Shown one piece after another: positions 12,327 to 22,704 of a stretch of 64,000 bases of DNA; position 1 is the first letter of the stretch; each line of letters starts with the position of its first letter. Made by a program: the position numbers and the translations under genes. Origin of the DNA: Cannabis sativa (lineage: Eukaryota; Streptophyta; Magnoliopsida; Rosales; Cannabaceae); the NCBI RefSeq assembly GCF_029168945.1, contig NC_083604.1:45379686-45443685 (forward strand). The letters are read 5' to 3'. The notes beneath the pieces are model-generated. The model saw only the letters and a list, made by a program, of their open reading frames with translations. It was not told the origin of the DNA and searched no databases.

Positions 12327-12338
12327 TGGTATCAGAGC
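12327..12338 (+). promoter_or_regulatory. Element A primer-binding site (tRNA-iMet)
   Basis: TGGTATCAGAGC lies two bases after the LTR end CCCAACA. It is the start of minus-strand cDNA synthesis in Copia elements. Confidence 0.93.
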
Positions 12339-15300
12339 CATGGTAATTGATTTACTTACATGTAATTTGGACTTTAAAACGATTGTTTGTATGTTCTTTG
12401 GATGGTATCATGTTGTATTGAGTGTTATTTGATGATTGATTGATGTTTGTGAAATTTTCGTGAAAAATAATTGTGATTTCGTTTCTAGAATTATTTTTAT
12501 TGGATAGTATGGAAAAAATTAAGCAAGTTAGCCTTTTACAGAACTCAATTTGGATTTTATTTGAATTAGTTATGATTTTTTGAAGATTTGACAAAATCGG
12601 GGCTGTGCTGATATTTTCCTGCGATCGCAGAACTGTGAGTACAGTTTCGAATTTTTTCTTTTTTCTTCAATTTTTCATACTTTTTCATGGAATTAACTTC
12701 CAATTTTTTGTATGATTTTGTATATATACTATTACTATTCCTAATTCAATTCTAATTATCATTTTGAATTAATTTAATTTTTTTTTAATTTAATTCAAGA
12801 TATTAGTGTAATTTGAATTTGAATAGAATTAGTATCTATCTTCTTGCTTAAAATATCTATCTTATTTTTAAATTTGATTATATTTTTTTTAAATTTAAGG
12901 TCAGATTTTATGAGATATTTTTAATATCTTTTAAGATATTTTAAAAATATCTTATCTTTTAAGATTTTTTTTTTAAAATTAAATCTTTTTAGATATTTTG
13001 ACCTTATTTAAATTTAAAATAAGATATTTATAATCATGTAATTTTAAATAGATATAAGATATTTTACAAACTTTTAAATTTTGTTATTTTATTTATTCAA
13101 ATTAAATTTAAAATCTAAAAAGATATTTCTTTTATCTTTTCTAATTTTTATTTTTAAAATAACATTTAATATTTAAAAGTAGTTAGTAAATTTTTGAAAT
13201 GATATTTAGGTTGGTTGAAACCTAATTTTTCAAAATTGTAGGTTTAATTTTGAATATTTTTTTTTAAAAAAAATATAGTTTCGAAATTTAAAATATTTTT
13301 TTTTATTATTTTCGAAAATAAATATTTTTTTTATTTTATTTTTCGAAATTTAAATTATTTTTTTTAATTAAATATTTTTTATTTAATTATTAATTTCGAA
13401 ATTATTTATTTAAAATTAAATAAATCCTACTTCCAACTATCCAGCTAACCTTGTTGCAGGAGTATGTGGTTTAAACTTGTGTGTAAGTTTTTTTTTAAAA
13501 CCTATTATTACTTGATTGCAAATAGCCATGGTTACCTTATGCCAGATCTAATGATCTGATGGCTCCCTTGGTCAAGTTAATAATTTGTAACAGGTAAATT
13601 TTACAATCTTCTTTCATCTGTGTATGACCTAGTAACATGATAGGATCCATCCAAAGTGTGCCTGTGTGAGCCTATATGTTTATTTTGTTTTAATATAGAT
13701 ACATATAGGTTGTTGCTAAATAAAATGTCACCCCATGATAGATTTTATTTAGGTCCATTTAGTTATTGGACCTATTCAATTAATAACAGTTATTCATTTT
13801 AAGGTTAAATTCCTCTCTTTTGGGCCTTGTGTGAGAGTTGGGAGCCATAGAAGTGGGTACGACATACTGAACCCAGCACCCCCTCACATGAACTACCCCA
13901 ATTGTGAAGGCCCATTTGCCTGATTTGAATAACTGTACTAGGTTAATTATATTAGTTTGACCTAATAAAAATTGAATTAGCAACATAATTAACTTTTAAA
14001 TATATGAAAATTTATTTTCATTTTAATATTTTAAAGTTAATTTTAAGAAAAACACTTTTAGTTTTAGATATTATTTCTAGACAAACTATTTGTATTTTTC
14101 TTGTATTTAATTAAATATAGAATTTTAACTAACTAAGATTCTTTCTGGAGCTTATTTAATTAAATATTCCTATTTAAGTTATAAATTAGTTGTATCAACT
14201 GATTTTTCTTAACTAACTTAAATTTGAATATTTGATTTAAATTTTAAATCAAGTTGAGGAATCTTAGGCATTAGTTATTAAAGATTCTTAAGATATTTTT
14301 TAAGTTAATATCTTTTCAAATATTAACTTAAAATGGAATATTTTAGATATTTTTTTTTTGTTAATATCTTTTCAAATATTAAGTTTAAAAAGATATCTAC
14401 AAATTAAGTGGTTACAACTTAATTTGTGATATTTAATTAAATCTAGATTTGAAATTATTTAAGTTTTAGATTTTTTCTATATAACTTAAATTAGATATTT
14501 TTCAAATTTTGAAAAGATACTTAGTCAAATAAGATATTTTCTAGATAGTAATTTCTAGACTACTTATTATTTCTAATATTTAATAGGAAAATCATACTTT
14601 GTGAAATTAATTATTTAAATAATTAATTTTGGTACAATTTTATTAAGTATATTTTTCCTAGTATTCAATAGAAATTAATAATTAAGCCTTCTCTACATTT
14701 AATTATTATTTCTTGAATTTAATACATTTAATTAAGTTGAAAAATCTAAATATCTAAGTTGTTTTTCATCATGATACTTAAATATTTATTTTTTTCATGA
14801 CACTTAATTAATTAGAAAATTATTTTTAGGTTGAAATTTAATTTTTCAACTTAAATTTAAATAATTTTCAAAATATATATATTTTTCTTTATTTTATTAA
14901 TCAATTTCGAAATTTGCATTTTAATTATGCAATATTTTCGAATTATTTTTTGAAAAATAGATTGAGTTGTAAATTAATTATTTATTTTAATTAATTCTTG
15001 GACCAACTCAAGTCAATGATTTTTTCATTTAATTGATTAATTTAAAATAAATGAATTTAAAATATATATATATATATTATTAGAAATTGAATTAACTAGT
15101 CAAAAGAAAATCTAGATAGATGATATTTTTGCTTGAAGTATTTCTTTTCTATTTTTATTATTTTCGAAAATTGTATATTTATATACTTCAAATTTTCGAA
15201 CCCAATAAATATATTCTCAAAGGAAATTTTTAAGTTGCTAATTATATATTTAATTCAACTTAAATTAATTTCCTTAATATTTATATTTAAGATTATTACT

Positions 15301-15996
15301 AAGATGGAAATAATTAATTTTATTTCAATCACCATCTAAGTATAATTTTATAAATATTATATTAAATTCTTATTTTGAATTTTAATTCTTAAATAGAATT
15401 TAATGAGATTTATTTATTAGAATAATAAAGAAAATACATTTTAAACAATGAGCTTTATTGTTATTAATATATTCGATCTCCATTGTGGGTTTTACACCGT
15501 GTTTGTTTTAGTGAGTAATCCTCCCTAATGGAGGAAAGTTCATTAGCAATTTCGCACCGTTTAATCTCGCATGATAAGTGGTTTGTAAGTGTTTTATATG
15601 GTATAGATCACCCTAATGGTGGCGACCATATTTGACTTGCAAATTGCGAAACAATGGTAGAAGCTCATGAGATAGGATAGCCTTGACTCTCGCCTAAACG
15701 GGACAACGCTGGATTCTGATCTTGATCGAATAAAAGGTTGCTAGAATGTTTAACATTTTAGATGAGCTGACAACTCTATTCAATGGATGGTAGCTTTGAC
15801 TCTCGCCTAAACGGGACACTGATATCAGTTTGTTGAAAACCTTGGAAATTATTTAGGATTGTTTTTTTTTAAGTATTTTCTCATATCATTCCTACTTGCT
15901 ATGTGCTTATAATTTCTGAATTGATTTTGTGTGTTAAACCATTATTAATTTCTATTTGTTGATTTCTATTATTTTGTAGTATCCTGTTTTGTCAAA
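12339..15996 (+). other. Element A long AT-rich noncoding leader
   Basis: 3.7 kb without a supported ORF, very AT-rich between 12700 and 15450. Its blocks recur in reverse in element C, for example the GC-richer island near 13830-13925 against 37915-38015. At the gag end (15466-15860) it holds two copies of GACTCTCGCCTAAACGGGAC (15685-15704 and 15798-15817). The stretch before gag ends in a T-rich run and TTTTGTAG (about 15972-15979), which resembles a 3' splice site. A spliced gag message is possible but not shown. Such leaders may hold packaging or dimerisation signals. Confidence 0.75.
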
Positions 15997-16661
15997 ATGA
16001 ATCCCATGTTATCACTGTTGACTGAAAATAAGCTGAATGGATCTAACTTTAATAAATGGAATGGGAACATTAATATTGCTCTCATAGGAGAAAGTAATGC
16101 CTTGTTTGTTTTAACTGAGCCGTCACCTGAAGTGCCTGGGGACAATGCATCCAAAGCTGTGAAAGAAAAGTATGAGCGTTGGCAGAAAGCAAATGACAAA
16201 GCTCTATACTTTATGCTTTCTAGCATGGTTGACACCCTCAAAACTCGGTTTTCTAAAACCGAGAAGGCTGCTGAAGTTATGACGAAGTTAAATGAGCTAT
16301 TCGGTAAGGCATCACTTCAGTCACGCTTTGACGCGACTAAGAAGTACATTAACGCACGGATGGAACCTCATCAAAACGTGCGTGACCATGTTCTCCTCAT
16401 GTCTAGTTATTTCCAAGAAGCCCAGGATCATGGTGCTGAAATGGACAGTGCTACTCAAGTTAGTCTTATCTTGAATAGCCTGACTCCAGCATTTCTACCA
16501 TACACATCAAATTATGTCATGAATAAGAAGGAAATTGACTTTCATGAATTAGTCAATGACCTTCAAACTTATGAAAATTTGATTGGAGGACCCAAGAAGA
16601 AAGGGAGTAAACCTCATAATCCTGGGAATGGTAATGGGACGATAAAACCTGAAGCAAATGT
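15997..16661 (+). pseudogene. Element A gag, 5' part (Copia UBN2-type)
   Basis: The frame starts MNPMLSLLTENKLNGSNF and runs through a UBN2/gag-polypeptide-like capsid domain (NGNINIAL, KALYFMLSSM, SYFQEAQDHG, LILNSLTPAF) to a Gly/Lys-rich linker. A solo LTR interrupts it after codon 221. The frame resumes at 18554, where target duplication AATGT is repeated. The ATG fits other Copia gags, which start just before the SLLTENKLNG-type motif. It would assemble particles and bind RNA. Frame and composition are well kept, but the protein is broken by the insertion and by later lesions. Confidence 0.88.
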
Positions 16662-18553
16662 TGTTAGGTTTTATGCCCTAAATAAAACTCCATTTCAATG
16701 TAATCTATTTTATTCAACATCAATAAAGAAACAGAAGTATTTTTCATTCATTTGTGTATGTTTTGGTTCACTTTATCAATAGCTTGTCTATTTGATTTAT
16801 AAATTCATCTTAAACCCTTTTCACATACTTGATCATGTTTATTGTGCTGTCATCACATTGGAAAGTAAACATGACTATGTGAATAAAGTTTCCTAGATTT
16901 ATCAGACACAGGGTTTTACTGATATGATAATCTACAACAAGAGTTTACTTGTATTTGGAGAAATACTATGTTCTTTCCAGAACATTGGTTAAAGTAAAGC
17001 TCAGGTTGGATGCATGGAGTATGCATCGGAAGGGACCGATATTGAACTTTGATTTAGATTTAATTAAACTTACCGTAAAATCTATTCAAGTCAATATCGC
17101 CAAGTTGATCCTAGATCAAATGATCTTAATCCTGTTATGATTAGGCTCAATCTTGAAAGGCTATTCGTGTTCCTTTGAATTGTTAGTTAAGCCTACTTTT
17201 AGGTCAGGGTGATACATACTTTTTGGGAACACGGTAGTGCAATTGAGTGGGAGCGCTAGCATAAACATAGAATCTATAGCTTCTATCTGGCAAATAGTAA
17301 GCAAAGGATGATTTCCTTCGAGCTTGACCAAACGAAAATAAATGGTGGAGATCTCATTTCACATAAGCTGAAATATCATTTATACGGGGTCAAGTGTTTT
17401 AAGGATAAAATACATAGTAGGGTGTTACGGTAATTTAATCCCTTTACTGTGTAGATCATTCATATAGAGGATCATTGATCACATTAGGATTATAACAATG
17501 GATAACTAATGATGTGTCTATATGGTGGAACATATAGAACATTCTATATACTGAGAGTGCAATTCTAAGTTCTATGCGTGGATTCAACGAAGAATTAATA
17601 AGTTAGTGAATTTTAGTGCTAAATTCTTGATCTACTTATTGGAAGCTCAGTTATATAGACCCATGGTCCCCCCACTAGTTGAGATAATATTGCTTGTAAG
17701 ACTCATGTAATTGGTTTTGATTAATCAATTATAATTCACGAATTAGACTATGTCTATTTGTGAAATTTTCACTAAGTAAGGGCGAAATTGTAAAGAAAGA
17801 GTTAATAGGGGCATATTTGTTAATTATGATACTTTGTATGGTTCAATTAATAAATATGATAAATGACAATATTATTTAATAATTATTTATAGTTATTAAA
17901 TAGTTAGAATTGGCATTTAAATGATTGAATTAGGAAATTGGCATTTTTGAGAAAATCAGATACAAAAGGTGGTAAAATTGCAAAATTGCAAAAATCAAGG
18001 CCCAGTCCACCTAGCCAGGGCCGGCCACCTATGTTATCTTTTTCAAATGATTTTTTCATTATTTTAATGCCATATAATTCAAATCTAACCCTAGTGGAAT
18101 GCTATAAATAGATAGTGAAGGCTTCAGGAAAATTACACTTTCTGAATCAGAAAAACCTGAGCCTCCACTCTCTTCTCTAGCCGCCACTCTCTCTCTCTAT
18201 TCTTCCTTCATATTTCGAACCTCTCTTAGTGATTAGAGTAGTGCCCACACACATCAAGCAATACCTCAATCATAGTGAGGAAGATCGTGAAGAAAGATCA
18301 TCAGCAAAGGAGATTCAGCATCAAGGATTCAGAGAAGAAGATCCAGGTTCAGATCTTGATAATACTCTGCTACAGAAAGGAATCAAGGGTTAGAGATCTG
18401 AACGGAAGGAGTCATTATAATTCCGCTGCACCCAATGTAAGGTTTCTTAAACTTTATATGTGTTTAATTTATCGTTTTAGAAAGTTCATATTTAGGATGT
18501 TAATAAACATACTTGTGAGTAGATCTAAGATCCTAGTAAAATAATTTCCAACA
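16662..18553 (+). mobile_element. Solo LTR of the A/C family inside gag of A
   Basis: It starts TGTTAGG and ends CCAACA, is 1,892 bp long, and is flanked by AATGT at 16657-16661 and 18554-18558. No internal region is present, so a full element inserted and its LTRs recombined. Its sequence is closer by eye to the LTR of element C (39430-41325) than to the LTRs of A. The family therefore has at least two subfamilies. Confidence 0.93.
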
Positions 18554-18558
18554 AATGT

Positions 18559-18740
18559 TGCCTCTGCTTCAAAGCCCAAATCGAAAAAGAAGTGGAAGAA
18601 CACCAAGCAGCGAACAAAAGCCATGAAAAAGCTGCTCCTTCTGGTGATGCTACACTTAAAGGAAAGTGTTTCCACTGCAATGAAAAAGGTCATTGAAAAC
18701 CCCAGTGTCCTAAACTTCTTGCAAAGAAACAAGGTATTTC
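18559..18740 (+). pseudogene. Element A gag, 3' part (zinc knuckle) with frameshift and stop
   Basis: After the solo LTR the reading continues as a Lys-rich linker. It shifts by one base near 18620-18625 and enters the nucleocapsid knuckle CFHCNEKGH-stop-KPQC near 18660-18710. The stop is TGA where a Trp codon stands in typical Copia gags. About 60 bases further on, in another frame, WIYDSG (around 18785-18800) resembles the start of the aspartic protease active site and may be the last relic of pol. No further pol similarity follows. Confidence 0.7.
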
Positions 18741-20560
18741 CATTTATAAACTTTAAGAGTTTTAGTGAATTATTATCCAATTGGATTTATGATTCTGGAC
18801 TAACTTTGTTTATTTGTTTTCTTCTTCTTATAGGCCAAGCTACTTGAACTCAATTGAGTTAGATCAGAAAGCTGGACCAAGGGTGAAATCGTCCAGATGA
18901 AGATGAAGCTCTTCAATTTTTGAATTAATTGTTTTAGTTTAAAGACAATTTGGATTTCAAATTTTAGTTAGGGATATTTATCCCTGTTTCTCTCATATTG
19001 TTGCAATATTTTTTTATTATTAATAAAGTTTTATTTTCGAAATTCCCTATTGCAATTTATGAGATTGAGCTTCATTTATTTTATCTTCATCAATTATTAC
19101 CACATTATATTTGTATGTTTGTATGTGTAAGTGTTTTTATTATTGATGCAAATTCTATAATATTTACAACTCTTCATAGAGTTATATTATATAAACATTA
19201 GAAATTATTTCTATGTTTATCAATAATTGTTCATTCTCATACAATTATTAAGAATTTGTTTAATAAAAGGATCTTATGATCTGATAGGGGTGGAGAAAAG
19301 TTAAGAAACTTATGCAGTTCAACGATCTTTTATATCTAATGAACTCTGGATAGTATTCAACTCCACATAAACTCTATCACACTAAGAGAATCATGATCTT
19401 TACAACCTTTAGGGGTGGATCATAATCTCTATATACTTAGGGGTGGAGGTTATCCATAGTACCCTATATGTATATTCTTAGGGGTGGAGTCTATTCCACA
19501 ATTCCCTATGAAACACATATCTTGTTTAAACATAGAAGTAATATAATGAGTCAGCTATTGTCAATATAAATTCTTGATCTTGATTGTATGTTCCGTTTCG
19601 TTTTTACTGTTGTAAGTAAAAGTTTGATACCTTTGAATGTTCTTTGTTAAAGTTTCACACTACCTTAATTGAGTGGGAGAATTTTAAAGTTCTACACCCA
19701 TCTTCATTAGGTTGATAATTGTGATAGGTACTTAAGAACACTACTGAAAAGCAAATCTAACCATTCACATGGATAGGTATAGCTTATCAGAATTATGAGA
19801 ATAAGATAAAGAACTCTAGTTCAGTCCATTCAAATGACTTGAACCTAGAATTCTTAATCCTCATAAAATTTTGATGGTATCTTAATTTTGATTACTTTAA
19901 TCTCTGGCATGTATTTTTCACTTCAAATACTAGTCTGCTATGTTGATGACTTAGTCTAAACTTAAAGTTTCAGACTAATACAAAAGTCACAACTAGGTAA
20001 CTCTCTAAACAATCAGAGGTTAAAAGTATTATTTAACCAGACATCTGCTATTGAGTGGGAGCTATCTGAGATGTAATCAAATAGGGAACATTAGAAGATA
20101 TTCAAGAAGGATTTATGAAAGTGATCTATATGTCAGATATTAAGGAACTGTGTATCAGTTGTCTTTGTATCTCACCATCTAATTTCGATTTATATGAGAT
20201 GGTGCTTACTTTGGGGGTGGAGGAATTATTGAATAATAATTCAAGCTCTACCAGAGAAGAATTGTAACTTGGTCTATTCGAAAATACCAGAAAGTTATAT
20301 CACTGAAGAAAAGTCTACACTGTATTATCTCAATTACATATTTTAAAATATGAGAGATATGTCTTCTGTTAATTCAGATGTACTTTTAAAACAGTAAAGA
20401 TTTCAGTATCCCTTGATGAGTAAAGCATATAGTAAAGGATGTTTCATAAGAGTATTTATGAACTAGTTTCCAGAAGTTTGGGTGGATTCAAATATACTAC
20501 ACTTGATCTGAAGATCAAGACATCAGATTGACCTATTTGCACAATTTGTTTTATATTAGT
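18741..20560 (+). other. Element A 3' noncoding region with AGGGGTGGA boxes
   Basis: 1.8 kb where pol would be expected. No ORF is supported. AGGGGTGGA occurs at 19286, 19411, 19439 and 19480, and the variant GGGGGTGGA at 20213. Element C keeps a matching ordered set. The boxes resemble polypurine tracts and could act as extra plus-strand primers or protein sites; this is inference. Confidence 0.7.
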
Positions 20561-20573
20561 GCAAGTGGGAGTT
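20561..20573 (+). promoter_or_regulatory. Element A polypurine tract
   Basis: GCAAGTGGGAGTT lies directly before the 3' LTR. Element C has the same sequence in reverse at 33009-33021. Confidence 0.85.
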
Positions 20574-22481
20574 TGTTGGGTTTTATGCCCTAAATAAAAC
20601 TCTTTACAATCTGATTAGTTATCAATATAAGAAATTTGAAGTGATTGATGTTTTCATGAATTTTACATGCTAATGGTTTAATATGTTTAATATGTTTATT
20701 ACATTCATACACACAAAATCAGTTAAATCCAGATCATATGTTTATTCACAATTACAGTATCGTCAACACAGTGGAATGTGATTGTGATCATATGAATCAA
20801 AAGTTTTGGTCCCTGTTTCATCAGTGTTATTGGATTTACACTAATGTGATAATCAGCGATGATGTGTACTTACACTTGGAGTAAGTGTTATGTTCTTTCC
20901 AGGACATTAGTAAAGTATACTTGTTTCGAATGTATGGAGTATACATTGGACTGGACCGATATTGCAACTAAGTTAAGATATTACAAACTTACCGTTATAC
21001 ATATCTTTCCAAGTCAATATCAGTAGTTGATCTTAAGATTAAAAGAATCTAAATCCTGATATGCTTGGGCTCAACTCAGGAGTGCTATTCATGTTCTTTG
21101 ATTTATTAGTTAAGCCTACTTTTGGGTCAGGGTGATACGTATATTTTGGGAACATGATAGTATGATTGAGTGGGAGTGCTGAACATAAATATGGAACCTA
21201 TAGCTTCTACTGGTGTATAGAAGTTAACTGATGATTCCCTTCGAGCTTAGCAAATAGAAGTAAATGGATGAGCTCTTGTTTAACTGACTAATTATTAGAT
21301 CACTAAACACCATTTACAGGTAGCTAAGTGTTTTAAGGGAAAAAATACATTGAGGGGTGAGAACGGTAAAGAAATCCCATCTCGATGTAAATCATCTATA
21401 TAGAGGATCTTTAAATCACAATAAGATTATAACAATGGTTAAATGAGATAGTATATTGGTATCGTGAAACATACAATATGCTCTATATAAGTCTGAGAGT
21501 GCAATTCTAAGTTCTAAGAGTGGATTCAACGAAGAATTAATAAGTAGGAATTTACTTGGTAAATTTGGTTCACTTATTGGAAGCTCAGCATATAGATCCA
21601 TGGTCCCCATTCTAGTTGAGAACATTCTGCTTGTAAGACTCATTAATTGATTCGTGATTGATCAATTATAATTCTAAAGTTAGACTATGTCTAATTTTAT
21701 GAATTTTCACTAAGCAGGGGTGAAATTGTAAGGAAAAGAGTTTTCTAGGTTTATTTATTTATTAATAGACATTATATGTCTAATTAATAATTAAATTAAA
21801 TGACAATATTATTTAATAATCTATCTTAGTTATTAAATAATTAGTTTTGGCATTTAAAAGGTTAGAATTGGAAAATTGGCATTTTTGAGAAAATAGAGAT
21901 AAAATTTGATAAAATTGCAAAATTAAGTGAGGCCCAATAACACCATATGGCCGGCCACTTAAAAGGCTTTTTCAAATTAATATTTTCATTATTTTAATGC
22001 CAAATAAATCCTAACCTAGACCTAGTAGTTGCCTATAAATAGAAAGTGATGGCTCAGTCACAACACATGCTTTTCATTAGCTTTCTGACAGAAATTTCTC
22101 TCTTCAGAAAACTGAGCCTTCCTCACTCTCTACCTTGGCCGAAATACCTCTCTCTCTTTTCCCTTCATCTTTTTCGTGACCCTAGTGAAAGAGTAAGTGC
22201 CCACACACAGCAAGCAGTAACTCAATCATAGATTGGAAGACTGTGAAGGATCAAAGCTTGAAGAAGGAGGACATTCGGGCTCAGATCTTGATTATACTCT
22301 GCTACAGAAAGGAATCAAGGGTTAGAGATCTGAGTGGAAGGAGACATTTATTCCGCTGCATCAATGTAAGGTTTTCTTAACTTTATATGTGTTTATTTAT
22401 CGTTTTAGAAAGTTCTTATTTAGGATGTTAATAAACATACTTGTGAGTAGATCTAAGATCCTGGTAAAATAATTCCCAACA
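20574..22481 (+). repeat. Element A 3' LTR, full length
   Basis: TGTTGGG to CCCAACA, 1,908 bp. It carries the segment that the 5' LTR has lost (about 21139-22297), including a CTATAAATAG-like TATA region near 22033. Transcription would start there and read outward through the LTR end into LINE sequence. Confidence 0.93.
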
Positions 22482-22486
22482 AGAAG

Positions 22487-22704
22487 CCCATGTATTGGAT
22501 GGATCTACGCCCTTTGTAGTGGGAAGCTGTTCGAAAAACATCGCAAAAAAAAATAGAAGGAAGGTAGCAGTGAAGAAAGATTCCAAGGCTAGAAAAGGGA
22601 AGTTGGAAAACAAAGTGGCTGGCATTTCTCCTATGGGGGATTCGGTAGTCACTCAAATCACGGAAGAGGCGAACCCTGATACTCAGGGTCGCCTACAGCC
22701 ATGA
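22487..22704 (+). pseudogene. LINE ORF1, 3' part
   Basis: It continues the ORF1 tail across the element A insertion. Joined at the AGAAG target, the codons read on without a shift into a Lys-rich tail ending in GRLQP. Its TGA (22702-22704) overlaps the ORF2 ATG (22701-22703) as ATGA, an arrangement that suits termination-reinitiation coupling of the two ORFs. Confidence 0.8.

Larger units (their letters stand above)
1343..22481 (+). mobile_element. Element A: gag-only Copia-type LTR retrotransposon (non-autonomous), host of two further insertions
   Basis: The element starts TGTTGGG and ends CCCAACA. It is flanked by AGAAG at 1338-1342 and 22482-22486 and sits inside LINE ORF1. Its parts in order are: 5' LTR (1343-2042 plus 12276-12324), tRNA-iMet primer site (12327-12338), a 3.7-kb AT-rich leader, gag (15997 on, split), a 1.8-kb noncoding 3' part, a polypurine tract and the 3' LTR (20574-22481). 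No integrase, reverse transcriptase or RNase H is present. Long LTRs, an iMet primer site and a UBN2-type gag place it with Copia. By eye about seven or eight differences separate the shared parts of the two LTRs, so it is fairly young. Movement would need pol from another element. Confidence 0.9.

Noticed and set aside
12327..12338. tRNA-like match
   Set aside because: Only 12 bases complementary to tRNA-iMet next to an LTR; it is a primer site, not a tRNA gene.
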